A DNA stretch of 64,000 bases from Halobacteriales archaeon QH_7_66_36 (GTDB lineage Archaea; Halobacteriota; Halobacteria; Halobacteriales; Haloarculaceae): the NCBI GenBank assembly GCA_003021175.1, contig PXQV01000012.1, positions 55,671 to 119,670 on the forward strand, written 5' to 3'. Position numbers and translations under genes: made by a program. Below the pieces are notes generated by a model that made no database searches, was not told the origin of the DNA, and saw only the letters and a program-made list of their open reading frames with translations. Below are positions 7,790 to 16,524 of the stretch, piece by piece. Within the stretch, counting starts at the first letter, position 1. Each line of letters begins with the position of its first letter.

Positions 7790-9235
7790 CTACTGGAGCT
7801 CCGCATACGCCGGCGCCCACGGATTCTCGCGTTCGAGCGCCGCCGCGACCGCGAGCAGATCCGCCTCGTTGTAGCGGTTTCCGACGATCTGTAGCCCGAT
7901 CGGGAGTCCGTCGTCCGTGCGGCCGGCGGGGACGCAGACGACCGGGTGACCGGTGACGTTGAACACCCACGGGAGCGACCAGTCGGTGAGCAGGCCGTTG
8001 GCGGATTCGCCGGCGATCTCGTCGGGATCGTCCTCGTCGAGCGGGAACGGCGGCACCGCGAGCGTCGGGCAGACGAGCGCGTCGCGCTCGCCGATGGCCG
8101 CCTCGATAGCGTCGTAGGCGGCCGTCCGGACGACGTTCCGTTTGTTGAACTCGACGGCGTCGTGGCCCTGACCCAGCGCGATGGTCGCGAGCAGCGAGTC
8201 GGAAACGTCGTCGGCGTGGTCGTGGAGGTCGATCCCGTGCTCGTCGTCGATCTGCTCGGCGAGTGCCGCGAACTTCGCCGTCGCCTGCAGCGTGAACGCC
8301 TCGTTCAGCGTCTCCTTCTCCGGCAGGTCGACGGCGGCGCGGTCGACGGTCGCGCCAGCATCGTCCAGCGCCGTCACCGCGTCGCCGACGGCGTCACGCA
8401 CCGCCGCCTCGACGGCGAACGCGTCGAGGTCCGGCGAGTAGGCGACGGAGAGGTCGGCCGTGGGGCGGTCGAGCGCGCCGCGGTAGTCGGCGTCGGGAGC
8501 AGGCACCGAGAACGGGTCGCGGTCGTCGGGACCGACGAGCACCTCCAACACGACCGCGAGATCCGCGACCGTCCGGGCCATCGGCCCGACGACGCCGGTC
8601 GGGGTGTGCGAGGAGAAGGCGTCGGGGCGGCGCGCGTTGGGTATCAGGCCGAACGTCGGCTTCACGGACGCGACGTGACAACAGGAGGCGGGGACGCGCA
8701 GGGAGCCGCCGACGTCCGACCCGGTGGCGACGGTCGCGAGGCCGTCGGCGAGCGCGGCGGCCGACCCGCCGGAGGAGCCACCGGCGATCCGGTCGGGCGC
8801 GAACGGCGTTCCGGTCGCCCCGACGAGTTCGTTGTCCGTCCGCGGCTTGTGGCCGAACTCGGGGGTGTTCGTCTTGCCGAGGACGATAGCCCCCGCCGCT
8901 TCGAGTCGCTCGGTGATGACCGCGTCCGCGTCGGCCACATGGTCGGCGAACGGCTTCGCGCCGAACGTCGACCGGACGCCGGCCTTGTGGGCGTAGAGGT
9001 CCTTCAGCGCGAGCGGGACGCCGTGGAGCGGGCCGTCCGCCTCGCCGGCTTCGACCGCGCGCTCGGCTTCCCGGGCCGCCTCGCGGGCGTCCTCCTCGAT
9101 GACGGTGATGTACGCGTTCGTTCGGTCGTTGCGCTCGTCGACTCGGGCGAGCATGGTGTCCACGAGATCGACCGGGGAGAGGTCACCGGCCTTCACCGCG
9201 GCGGCGGTCGCAACTGCACTCCGGTACGTGTCCAT
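7790..9235 (-). CDS. Amidase (amidase signature family)
   Basis: A 481-aa hydrolase with the Ser-cisSer-Lys triad: Lys78 in PLALKDLY, cis-Ser154 in GGSSGGSAAAL and nucleophile Ser178 in DVGGSLRVPA. The C-terminal FNVTGHPVVCVPAG block is also typical. The gene is solitary and does not belong to a gatCAB operon; its length fits a stand-alone amidase. The substrate is unknown. The start is the ATG at 9235; an earlier in-frame codon would add 16 unconserved residues. Confidence 0.88.
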   Translation of the reverse strand: MDTYRSAVATAAAVKAGDLSPVDLVDTMLARVDERNDRTNAYITVIEEDAREAAREAERAVEAGEADGPLHGVPLALKDLYAHKAGVRSTFGAKPFADHVADADAVITERLEAAGAIVLGKTNTPEFGHKPRTDNELVGATGTPFAPDRIAGGSSGGSAAALADGLATVATGSDVGGSLRVPASCCHVASVKPTFGLIPNARRPDAFSSHTPTGVVGPMARTVADLAVVLEVLVGPDDRDPFSVPAPDADYRGALDRPTADLSVAYSPDLDAFAVEAAVRDAVGDAVTALDDAGATVDRAAVDLPEKETLNEAFTLQATAKFAALAEQIDDEHGIDLHDHADDVSDSLLATIALGQGHDAVEFNKRNVVRTAAYDAIEAAIGERDALVCPTLAVPPFPLDEDDPDEIAGESANGLLTDWSLPWVFNVTGHPVVCVPAGRTDDGLPIGLQIVGNRYNEADLLAVAAALERENPWAPAYAELQ

Positions 9236-9322
9236 GGTGGCCCATCGACCCGGGGTAATCAAAGAGGTTCGCCCGGCTGACACGCGGGAGATTCTTTGCC
9301 TGTGGCCGACAGAGACGAAGAC

Positions 9323-9877
9323 GTGTCTCGCGTGGTCGCCGTCGCGCTGTGCCTGCTACTGGCGGGGTGTGGTACCGCGCCGAGTACCGGGAGCGACGAC
9401 CGTCCCACCGCGACGACGGTCACGCCAGCGCCGGTGCCCGACCAGCCGACGGCCGCGACCGACGCGGTTTCGCCGGCGGTCGCCCTCGCCGCCGAGCCGA
9501 CCTGTGAGCGCCCGCCCGAGCGGGTCGTGGCGATACAGCTCGCGGCGCTGCGCGCCGAGAACCGCACGGCCGGCGTCGAGACGGCGTGGCGGTTCACCGC
9601 GCCGGCGAGTCGGAAGCGCGTGGGCTCGCTATCGACGTTTCGCGACCTATTGGAGACCGCCTACGGCGAACTGCTGAACGCGACCGAGGTCGCCTACGGG
9701 CCGGTGATCGTGATCGACGACGAGGCACAGCGGGAGGTCGAGGCCCGCTCGGCAGACGGCGACGGCACGGTGTTCCGGTGGGTGCTCGAACGACAGGTGG
9801 GCGGCCGCTACGACGGCTGTTGGATGACGACGCGGATCACGAGAGAGCGCGACAGAGAAGCGGGACCGAATCGGTGA
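9323..9877 (+). CDS. Predicted lipoprotein, unknown function
   Basis: With a GTG start at 9323 the 184-aa protein begins MSRVVAVALCLLLAGCG, a lipoprotein signal whose lipobox Cys is residue 16. A Thr/Pro-rich linker follows and then a globular domain (FTAPASRKRVGSLSTFRDLL ... GRYDGCWMT) that resembles the DUF4864 type. Earlier TTG/GTG codons at 9296 and 9302 would place charged residues before the signal. It probably faces outside on the membrane surface. Confidence 0.65.
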   Translation: MSRVVAVALCLLLAGCGTAPSTGSDDRPTATTVTPAPVPDQPTAATDAVSPAVALAAEPTCERPPERVVAIQLAALRAENRTAGVETAWRFTAPASRKRVGSLSTFRDLLETAYGELLNATEVAYGPVIVIDDEAQREVEARSADGDGTVFRWVLERQVGGRYDGCWMTTRITRERDREAGPNR

Positions 9878-9883
9878 GCGGCG

Positions 9884-10942
9884 TCAGTCGTCGGCCGGCT
9901 CGGGGTCCGTCCTGTCGACGGGCGGGGCCGACGTCTCGGCGTTGTGTTCCAGGGCGCGCCGGCGGAGTTCGTCGGAGATGCCGGGCGCGGCGTCGGCGGA
10001 CACCTCGCCGCCGTGCTCGTCCAGTTCCTCGACGGACATCGGGAACGTCCGGAGGTCGTAGTGGTTCTGAATGCCACAGCGAGCCCCCTCCCCCATCGCG
10101 GTCGGGATCTGGTTGTGGCCGGGGGTGATGTCGCCGACCGCGTAGACGCCTTCCGTGCTCGTCTGCCCGTGGTCGTCGACGGCGATGGTGCCGTCGTCGT
10201 TGAGTTCGGCACCCAGCGACTCCGCAAGCGCGGTGTTGTAGTCGCTGCCGTACATCGGGAAGCCGCCGCGGTACTCGCGGGTCTCGCCGCTCTCGAAGGT
10301 GAACGACTCCAGCCAGCCGTCTTCGCCCTTGTCCATCGACTCGATTTCCGAGTGAACCACGTCGACGGGGTGGCCGTTGAGCTGTCGCTGGGTCTCCTCG
10401 GACCACTCCGGGTCGTCGCCGCGCGTGAGCACGTCCACGTCGTCGGTGAAGTTCAGCATGATCATCGCCACCTTCGCGGCGGCTTCGCCGGCTCCCATCA
10501 CGAACACCGGCTGGTCGACGAACATATAGGCGTCACAGTGGAGACACCAGTGGAGGCCGCGCCCCGTCCGCGGGAGCGGCGGGTCCGGGCGCACGTCCGA
10601 GAAGCCCGTCGCGAGCACGACGTGGTCGCTGACCACCTCGACGTTACCGGCGGTCACGTCGAAGCGGCCGTCCTCGCGCCGCTCGATGTCGCTCACGAAG
10701 TCCTGGTGGTAGTCGGCGCCGTACGCCTGAATCTGCTCGCGGGCGGTCTGGAGGAACTCGTTGCCGGACACGTCCTCCGTGACGCCGATGACGTTGTGGG
10801 TGTCGAGCATCATCGCCGCGCGACCGCCGCCACGGTTGATCATCGTGGTGTCGTGGCCGAGTCGCGTCGTGTACAGCGCCGTCGTCAGACCGGCCGGGCC
10901 GCCGCCCACGACCGTCACCTCGTACTCCGGAGTCGTTGACAT
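9884..10942 (-). CDS. FAD-dependent NAD(P)/FAD oxidoreductase, thioredoxin-reductase-like
   Basis: A 352-aa flavoprotein with an N-terminal FAD-binding VVGGGPAGLTTALY, a CLHC motif near residue 133 at the place of the redox Cys pair of thioredoxin reductases, VFVMGAGEAAAKVAM in the NAD(P)-site position, and YAVGDITPGHNQIPTAMGEG at the end. The NAD(P) loop is not a perfect GxGxxG, so the electron donor is uncertain. It is convergent with the lipoprotein gene, six bases apart. Confidence 0.82.
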   Translation of the reverse strand: MSTTPEYEVTVVGGGPAGLTTALYTTRLGHDTTMINRGGGRAAMMLDTHNVIGVTEDVSGNEFLQTAREQIQAYGADYHQDFVSDIERREDGRFDVTAGNVEVVSDHVVLATGFSDVRPDPPLPRTGRGLHWCLHCDAYMFVDQPVFVMGAGEAAAKVAMIMLNFTDDVDVLTRGDDPEWSEETQRQLNGHPVDVVHSEIESMDKGEDGWLESFTFESGETREYRGGFPMYGSDYNTALAESLGAELNDDGTIAVDDHGQTSTEGVYAVGDITPGHNQIPTAMGEGARCGIQNHYDLRTFPMSVEELDEHGGEVSADAAPGISDELRRRALEHNAETSAPPVDRTDPEPADD

Positions 10943-11138
10943 AAGAAACAGTAGCGTCGCCAGCCGTATAACTCCGACGTGAGCAGGTGGTAACCGGAAG
11001 TGATCGGGCGTCGTAACGGGCGCGAACGAGCGCTACCTGTTGGCGAGTTGTCTTGATGATCGCAGCGGTATATCGGGGCGGAGCCGGCGATCAGATCCGG
11101 TTTCGTCTCGAATGATCCTCAAATGAACAAGGCGAGAC

Positions 11139-11150
11139 ACTATAAGTACG
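11139..11150 (+). promoter_or_regulatory. TATA box upstream of the DUF7110-type gene
   Basis: ACTATAAGTACG is followed by a second AT-rich box (CATATATA, 11156-11163). The second box would start transcription about 30-35 nt before the ATG at 11218, giving a short leader. No other feature is seen in 10943-11217. Confidence 0.4.
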
Positions 11151-11217
11151 CGGTCCATATATACTGGTGACCCGATATCGTGCGGGGGCCGCGCCCCTGT
11201 GAGGGACGAGGGATACC

Positions 11218-11844
11218 ATGACCAGCCGCGTATTCAGACTCCATTCGACACTCGAACTGCCACTCGACGACGTACACGAATTCTTCGACGAGGTCGAACT
11301 TCCCGTCGAGATCGACGACATCGACATCACTCGCCGAAACAACACGCTCATTATCAAGGCCGTCTCCGCCGAGGAGAACATCTCGAAGTACACGCCGACG
11401 GCGCAACTGAAGGCGAGCGTGACCGACAACCGCGTCTACGAGGACGAGGACGGCGAGTGGGTCGAGGAACCACCCGAGGAAGCCGGATCCAGTTTCGGTG
11501 GCGGCGGTGGCGGCGACGGCCCGTCGTGGGGGAGTCTCGCACAGGAGGAAGAAGAAGAGGAGGTCAACTCCAAGCTCCGCGAGTACGCCTGCTTCAAGGG
11601 TGACCGGGAGACCGTGCTCCAGAACACGGCAATTCAGTATCCGATGTTCGAGGTGCTCCGAAAGCTCGCGCTCTACGCGGAGAGCGGTGAGTTGACCGCC
11701 ATCGCGGCAGTCGACGGCGAACTCAACGCTCACCGCATCGTCGACGGTGAGGAGCGTGCCGCGTCCATCGAGATCGTCGAAGACCCACGCGAGCGGGACG
11801 CCGACGACTCCGTCGAGTGGCGCGACAACAAGTTCATCAACTAA
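11218..11844 (+). CDS. Haloarchaeal conserved protein (DUF7110-like)
   Basis: A 208-aa acidic soluble protein: an N-terminal domain (about 1-80), a flexible Gly-rich and acidic linker (about 88-118, GGGGGGDG then a Glu run), and a C-terminal domain starting SKLREYACFKGD and containing an ALYAESGELTAIAAVDGELN block. It resembles proteins common in haloarchaea (DUF7110); I know no function. No catalytic motif is visible. Confidence 0.65.
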   Translation: MTSRVFRLHSTLELPLDDVHEFFDEVELPVEIDDIDITRRNNTLIIKAVSAEENISKYTPTAQLKASVTDNRVYEDEDGEWVEEPPEEAGSSFGGGGGGDGPSWGSLAQEEEEEEVNSKLREYACFKGDRETVLQNTAIQYPMFEVLRKLALYAESGELTAIAAVDGELNAHRIVDGEERAASIEIVEDPRERDADDSVEWRDNKFIN

Positions 11845-11876
11845 CTCCCTCCCTTTCGTCTGGTCACCCAGCGCAG

Positions 11877-11891
11877 TCTCTTCTTTTCTCT
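11877..11891 (+). terminator. U-rich terminator after the DUF7110-type gene
   Basis: TCTCTTCTTTTCTCT lies 33 nt past the stop, pyrimidine-rich and T-rich without a hairpin. This is the kind of site used by archaeal polymerase and FttA, which is encoded in this window. Confidence 0.4.
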
Positions 11892-11976
11892 CGCGCACGC
11901 GCACACGCGACGGCCCTCAACGGCCGTGTCGATTCGAAAACGGTTTACGGCCGCTAATGAGATGTAATTACAGACG

Positions 11977-12948
11977 ATGAGCGAGTTTCCCGACTACCTG
12001 AACGTCGACTACACCGACGGCGAGGGTGAATCGCCCGACGAGTATCCGAGCATCGAACACAAGATCGAGAAGGCGCTGGAGGTCGTCGAGACCGGCCTGC
12101 GCGAGTACGAGAACCCGGCCGTCATGTGGACCGGCGGGAAGGACTCGACGCTCACCCTCTACTTCGTGAAGGAGGTCGTCGAGCAGTACGACGAACTGGA
12201 GATGCCGGCCACGGTGTTCATCGACCACTTCCAGCACTTCGACGAACTCATCGAGTTCGCGGAGCGGTGGGCCGACCGCTGGGACGTGGAACTCATCTAC
12301 GCCCGCAACGACGATGTCGGCAGCTACGTCGACGAGCACGGGCTGGAGCCCGGCGACGACATCCCCGTCGAGGACCTCTCCGAGCACAACCGACACCACA
12401 TCCGGAACATCCTCGAATACGAGGAGGACACGTTCCCGTTCCTGCTCGACACCTACGTCGGCAACCACCTCCTGAAGACGGTCGCGCTCAACGACACCCT
12501 CGAATCCGAGAACATCGACGGCATCATCTCGGGCATCCGCTGGGACGAGCAGGAGGCTCGCGCCGACGAGACGTTCTTCTCGCCGCGCCACGACCCGGAC
12601 ATCTACCCGCCCCACGACCGGGTCCAGCCCATCCTCCAGTTCATGGAGGCGGACGTGTGGGACGCGTTCTGGTACTTCGTCGTCCCGGAGACGGTCGACG
12701 CGTACCCGGACGACGGCTACGTCCCGCAGGGCTTCGACGACCTGCCGAACGACCTCACCCACGAGGACATCCCGGTGTCGCCGAAGTACTTCGCCGGCTT
12801 CCGGTCGCTCGGCAGCGAGATCTCGACCGACAAGTCCGCCGAGGAGCCCGCGTGGCTCCAGGACATGGCGAACACGACCGAGCGCGCCGGCCGCGCCCAG
12901 GACAAGGAGGACCTGATGGAGCGGCTGCGCGACCTCGGCTATATGTAA
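11977..12948 (+). CDS. PAPS-reductase-family PP-loop protein
   Basis: A 323-aa protein of the phosphoadenosine phosphosulfate reductase superfamily with an ATP pyrophosphatase loop MWTGGKDSTLT (residues 50-60), HFQHFDELIEF, and GIRWDEQEAR. It binds an adenylated substrate, but I see no C-terminal Cys of true PAPS reductases, so a sulfotransfer or nucleotidyl-transfer role is equally possible. The start ATG follows an AT-rich stretch (11946-11976). Confidence 0.8.
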   Translation: MSEFPDYLNVDYTDGEGESPDEYPSIEHKIEKALEVVETGLREYENPAVMWTGGKDSTLTLYFVKEVVEQYDELEMPATVFIDHFQHFDELIEFAERWADRWDVELIYARNDDVGSYVDEHGLEPGDDIPVEDLSEHNRHHIRNILEYEEDTFPFLLDTYVGNHLLKTVALNDTLESENIDGIISGIRWDEQEARADETFFSPRHDPDIYPPHDRVQPILQFMEADVWDAFWYFVVPETVDAYPDDGYVPQGFDDLPNDLTHEDIPVSPKYFAGFRSLGSEISTDKSAEEPAWLQDMANTTERAGRAQDKEDLMERLRDLGYM

Positions 12949-12952
12949 CCAC

Positions 12953-13120
12953 CCACTTTTTGCACGCTCGCCGCCGCTTCGCGGCGGCTCGCGGCAAAAA
13001 CTTGGGGAAAATATGCGGGCGTGCTCCTGCCGCGGCGCAAACCGCGCGCCGCGTTAGTCCGCGCCCTACGGGACTCGCTTCGCTCGTCCCGTGAGTCGCG
13101 TGGTGGCTCCGCCGACAACC
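12953..13120 (+). repeat. Hairpin-led repeat, copy A
   Basis: Starts 5 nt after a stop codon with CCACTTTTTGCA and a hairpin whose arms are GCCGCCG/CGGCGGC, closed by an outer TTTTTGC/GCAAAAA pairing. GGGGAAAATATGCG, a GC-rich middle and CGCGTGGTGGCTCCGCCG follow. The same order of blocks occurs at 34022-34141. The 3' end overlaps the last codons of the membrane-protein ORF on the minus strand. Confidence 0.75.
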
Positions 13121-13659
13121 CACTGGCGGATGCTCAGCATTTTATACATCGTCGAGCATGTCGGTTCGAAGAAAATAGAGGAACAGCGCGGTTCCCACGA
13201 ACGGGTACAGAGCAGCCCGATGGAGGAAAGTTGAATTGCCCTCTCAAGGAGGAGAATTGCGAGAACCCAGAATCCGGAGTGCACGAACAGCGACTGCGGG
13301 ATACCTCGTAACCCGGTTCTGTCAAGCCTGACGTGCTGTAACATCGTGTCGTAGGTTCTGACTTCGAGAATCGGTAAAAACACGAGTACGACGACAAGCG
13401 CGATGGCTACGACAGATATGGGAGTGTCACCGACCGACGCCTCGACAAAGAGTAATGTCGCATAGAGCAGCATCGAGACGAACAGGTGGATCACTGTTAG
13501 CCTCCCGAAACGGAACGGTCGAATACCCTCACGCGTGAGTACGTATCGACTCGGAGGGATGCGTTCACTCTCCCGAACTGCGGAGGTCAGTTCGACCGCG
13601 ACGACGATAACGACCGTTGCCAGTACCGTGGCTGCGGAGGCGAACTGCGGCGATTGCAT
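13066..13659 (-). CDS. Predicted membrane protein, 3' end running into a repeat
   Basis: A 197-aa protein with about four hydrophobic segments (7-25, 55-75, 82-98 and 128-143). I recognise no family. The last 20 or so residues (from IRQWVVGG) lie in the hairpin-led repeat, and the residues before them are Cys/Ser-rich and unlike a membrane-protein tail. The original C-terminus may have been replaced when the repeat arrived. The start ATG at 13659 is plausible. Less GC-rich than its neighbours. Confidence 0.5.
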   Translation of the reverse strand: MQSPQFASAATVLATVVIVVAVELTSAVRESERIPPSRYVLTREGIRPFRFGRLTVIHLFVSMLLYATLLFVEASVGDTPISVVAIALVVVLVFLPILEVRTYDTMLQHVRLDRTGLRGIPQSLFVHSGFWVLAILLLERAIQLSSIGLLCTRSWEPRCSSIFFEPTCSTMYKMLSIRQWVVGGATTRLTGRAKRVP

Positions 13660-13723
13660 ATCTGTTTCCGATGCCGCTGCTATTTGTTTGCTTGCACGAG
13701 AGAAATCGGTGATCCCGAGAAAT

Positions 13724-13918
13724 CTATCTCGCGGTCCGGTGTTCCCCGTGTTTGACCCCGATACCCAGACAGATAGCCCCGAACAGCAGCATCGACGGGG
13801 CGACCATCATCAGTATCGTGCCTGTCGCCATGGGGAGCGGTGCGCCGACGAGCGCGCCGACGCCGAGCGCGACGAATCCGAGAAACGCGACTGCCGTAGT
13901 GGTGCGGTCGAACTCCAT
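13724..13918 (-). CDS. Small two-helix membrane protein (DUF7333-like)
   Basis: A 64-aa protein with two transmembrane helices (about 8-25 and 33-54) joined by APLPMATG and ending IGVKHGEHRTAR. This matches a small haloarchaeal family I know only as conserved membrane proteins. It lies 32 bp downstream of the six-helix membrane protein on the same strand, so the two may be co-transcribed. Confidence 0.7.
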   Translation of the reverse strand: MEFDRTTTAVAFLGFVALGVGALVGAPLPMATGTILMMVAPSMLLFGAICLGIGVKHGEHRTAR

Positions 13919-13950
13919 ACGCCCAACAGGTACGGGACGACAAAAACGGT

Positions 13951-14721
13951 TCAGGAATCGGCCGCGTCCTCGTCGCCGGTCGGCCGCACCACGTCCGCGA
14001 GGGTGACGACGAGGCCCAGCAGCCAGCCGAGCGGCACGGCGACGGCGAACCACATGATGACGTACGCGACCCCTTCGAGGTCGTACTGCGAGCGGAGGAA
14101 CGTCGCCAGACTCGACGGCGCGACGTTGTCGAGGAACCACACCGCGAGGTCGAAGCTCCGCGGCAGGACGGCGTTCGCGACCGTCGGCGAGTACAGCGCC
14201 GCGACAACCGGCGGCAGGAACACCGCGGTCGTCGCGAACGGATACGCGAAGATAACGGTGACGGGCCGACCGTCGACACGGAGGAAGCCGTACGCGAGCA
14301 GACTCGCGATGACAGCCGTCACGGAGGCGGCCGCGACGGCATAAAAGCCCTCGGCGGTCGCGCCGAACCGTATCCGGGCGAGCGCGGTCAGGCCACCCCA
14401 GACGACGACGCCCACCACGAGGACACCGACCGCACCGATGCGGGTGACGCCGCTGTCGATGCGACGGGTGTAGAATCGGGTCGCGAACCCGACCAACGCG
14501 AGCGGATACAGTATCGCGATGATCGGGACACCGATCGCCGCCCACACCCTGTACTTGAGCCGGTCGCCGGTCGTCGACGGCGTCCACTTGCCGAGCACGG
14601 AGTGGGCGTGGCCGCGCTGACGCGGGAACACCAGTTCCATCCACGTCTCGTGGAGCGTCACGACATCGAACTTGATGCCGCTGACGAGTCCGTCACGCTC
14701 CCGGCCCTGCTCGGCTGCCAT
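13951..14721 (-). CDS. Multi-pass membrane protein, unknown function
   Basis: A 256-aa protein with a soluble N-terminus (LHETWMELVFPRQRGHAHSVLGKW) and about six membrane helices; an acidic tail follows the last helix. The N-terminal block looks like Yip1-type haloarchaeal proteins, but I would not assign the family. It lies downstream of TFB on the same strand with a 116-bp gap. Confidence 0.62.
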   Translation of the reverse strand: MAAEQGRERDGLVSGIKFDVVTLHETWMELVFPRQRGHAHSVLGKWTPSTTGDRLKYRVWAAIGVPIIAILYPLALVGFATRFYTRRIDSGVTRIGAVGVLVVGVVVWGGLTALARIRFGATAEGFYAVAAASVTAVIASLLAYGFLRVDGRPVTVIFAYPFATTAVFLPPVVAALYSPTVANAVLPRSFDLAVWFLDNVAPSSLATFLRSQYDLEGVAYVIMWFAVAVPLGWLLGLVVTLADVVRPTGDEDAADS

Positions 14722-14837
14722 ATCCGATACGACCGGCCCGCCGTACCTGAAAGTTCCGGCCCGATCTGCGGCTCGAATCGCGGCAAAATGTCGTGACTGC
14801 TCGCCGGTCGCCGCGGGTGAACGCGACCGAGACGACG

Positions 14838-15800
14838 TTAGGCCATCGGAAGGCCCTGCTCTGCCTCCAGCAGCTCGTGGTAGCGGTTGCGGATGGTGAC
14901 CTCGGAGATGTCGGCGACTTCGCTGACTGCCGCCTGCGTCGTCTTCTCGTTCGTCAGGAGCGCGGCGGCGTACACCGCGGCGGCCGCGAGGCCGACCGGC
15001 GACTTGCCGGAGTGGACGCCCTGCTCCTTGGCGTTCTGGAGGAGCTGGCGCGCGCGGTTCTCCGCCTCGTCGGAGAGGTCCAGATCGGAGGCGAACCGCG
15101 GGACGTAGCTCTCGGGGTCGGCGGGCGCGACTTCGAGCCCGAGTTCACGGACGACGTAGCGGTAGGTCCGCGCGGTTTCGTCCTTCTCGACGCGGGACAC
15201 CTCGGCGATCTCGTCGAGCGAGCGCGGGACGCCCGCCTGTCGTGCCGCGGCGTAGACGGCAGAGGTCGACACGCCCTCGATGGAGCGGCCGGGCAGGAGA
15301 TTCTCGTCGAGCGCGCGCCGATAGATGACGCTGGCCGTCTCGCGGACGTTGTCGGGGAGGCCGAGGGCGCTCGCCATGCGGTCGATCTCGCCGAGCGCCT
15401 GTTTGAGATTGCGTTCCTTGGAGTCGCGGGTGCGGAACCGCTCGTTCCACTTGCGGAGTCGCTGCATCTTCTGGCGCTGGTTCGACGAGAGAGAGTTGCC
15501 GTAGGCGTCCTGGTCGCGCCAGTCGATGTTGGTCGACAGCCCCTTGTCGTGCATCATGTTCGTCGTCGGGGCACCGACGCGGGACTTCTCGTCTTTCTCC
15601 GCGGCGTCGAACGCGCGCCACTCCGGCCCGCGGTCGATATTGTCCTCCTCGACGACGAGCCCGCAGTCGTCACACACCGTCTCGTGGTCGGCGCTGGCCG
15701 TGAGAGTGCCGCCACACTCGGGACACCCCTCTGTTCGCTCCTCCGTCTGTTCGTCTTCCTGCTCGTCCGTGCTCTGGTGGGTTCGAAGGTACTCGCTCAT
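14838..15800 (-). CDS. tfb: Transcription initiation factor IIB (TFB)
   Basis: Recruits RNA polymerase to TBP-bound promoters. The 320-aa protein has an N-terminal zinc ribbon (Cys26, Cys29, Cys43, Cys46), the B-reader/linker GPEWRAFDAAEKDEKSRVG, and two cyclin folds (about 125-215 and 220-310) ending VTIRNRYHELLE, a helix-turn-helix that reads the BRE. Haloarchaea encode several TFBs; which paralogue this is cannot be told here. Confidence 0.96.
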   Translation of the reverse strand: MSEYLRTHQSTDEQEDEQTEERTEGCPECGGTLTASADHETVCDDCGLVVEEDNIDRGPEWRAFDAAEKDEKSRVGAPTTNMMHDKGLSTNIDWRDQDAYGNSLSSNQRQKMQRLRKWNERFRTRDSKERNLKQALGEIDRMASALGLPDNVRETASVIYRRALDENLLPGRSIEGVSTSAVYAAARQAGVPRSLDEIAEVSRVEKDETARTYRYVVRELGLEVAPADPESYVPRFASDLDLSDEAENRARQLLQNAKEQGVHSGKSPVGLAAAAVYAAALLTNEKTTQAAVSEVADISEVTIRNRYHELLEAEQGLPMA

Positions 15801-15968
15801 TGGTGGTACGCTGGCTAGGACTATCTGGGACGGCGCGACCGCCGGAGAAAACCCGGATAGCTTCGCTTACCCAAAGTTCGGAAACAGATTTCATAAACGT
15901 GTCGGTCGGTTTCCGTGGCCGGCCGGCTCGTCGGCGGAGACCAGCGGGCCACCGAAGCGGCGCACCGG

Positions 15969-15977
15969 TTTATAAAT
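15969..15977 (+). promoter_or_regulatory. TATA box of the XTP/ITPase gene
   Basis: TTTATAAAT is a near-perfect archaeal box A. It lies 55 nt before the ATG at 16024, so the mRNA should have a leader of about 25 nt. It is the strongest TATA match seen in the window. Confidence 0.6.
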
Positions 15978-16023
15978 GCGACGCGGTATCAAGAGCCAAG
16001 CCGGTCGCTCTGCGAGCGGTCGT

Positions 16024-16524
16024 ATGTACGTCGCAGTCGGAAGCGACAACCCGGTGAAGCACGACGCCGTCGCGGAGGCGCTACCGGAAGCGCGAGTCGA
16101 GACAGAACCGGTCGACTCGGGCGTCGGCGAACAGCCGTACGGACTCGCAGAGACCATCGAAGGCGCAGAGACGCGGGCCGAGCGCGCGTTGCCCGGCTAC
16201 GACCTCGCGGTCGGCATCGAGGGCGGCGTGGCGCGACTCCCCGACGCCGAAGGGCTCTGGCTCGTCATGTGGGCCGCCGCGACGGACGGCGACGAGTGGG
16301 GACGCGGCGGCGGTCCGTCGGTACGACTCCCCGAGGACATCGCGCGCCGCGTCGCGGCCGGGGCGGAACTCGGCCCGGTGATGGACGACGTGCTCAACGA
16401 GGAGGGCGTCGGTCGCGAACAGGGCGCTGCGGGCGCGCTCACCGGCGGCGTCACCGACCGAACGGAGGCACTTCGAACGGCCGTCGGCGGCGCGCTCGGG
16501 CCGTTCCTCACCGCTCACTACTGA
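16024..16524 (+). CDS. Inosine/xanthosine triphosphatase (YjjX/DUF84 family)
   Basis: Predicted house-cleaning phosphatase of 166 aa that removes non-canonical purine triphosphates. Family features: an N-terminal VAVGSDNPVKHDAV nucleotide loop, the ETIEGAETRAERAL helix, VGIEGGV with the acidic metal site, and DRTEALRTAVGGALGPF at the C-terminus. The ATG at 16024 is preferred to an upstream in-frame start because the upstream codons overlap the TATA-leader region. The 3' end overlaps that of the broken aglD by 17 bp (convergent). Confidence 0.85.
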   Translation: MYVAVGSDNPVKHDAVAEALPEARVETEPVDSGVGEQPYGLAETIEGAETRAERALPGYDLAVGIEGGVARLPDAEGLWLVMWAAATDGDEWGRGGGPSVRLPEDIARRVAAGAELGPVMDDVLNEEGVGREQGAAGALTGGVTDRTEALRTAVGGALGPFLTAHY

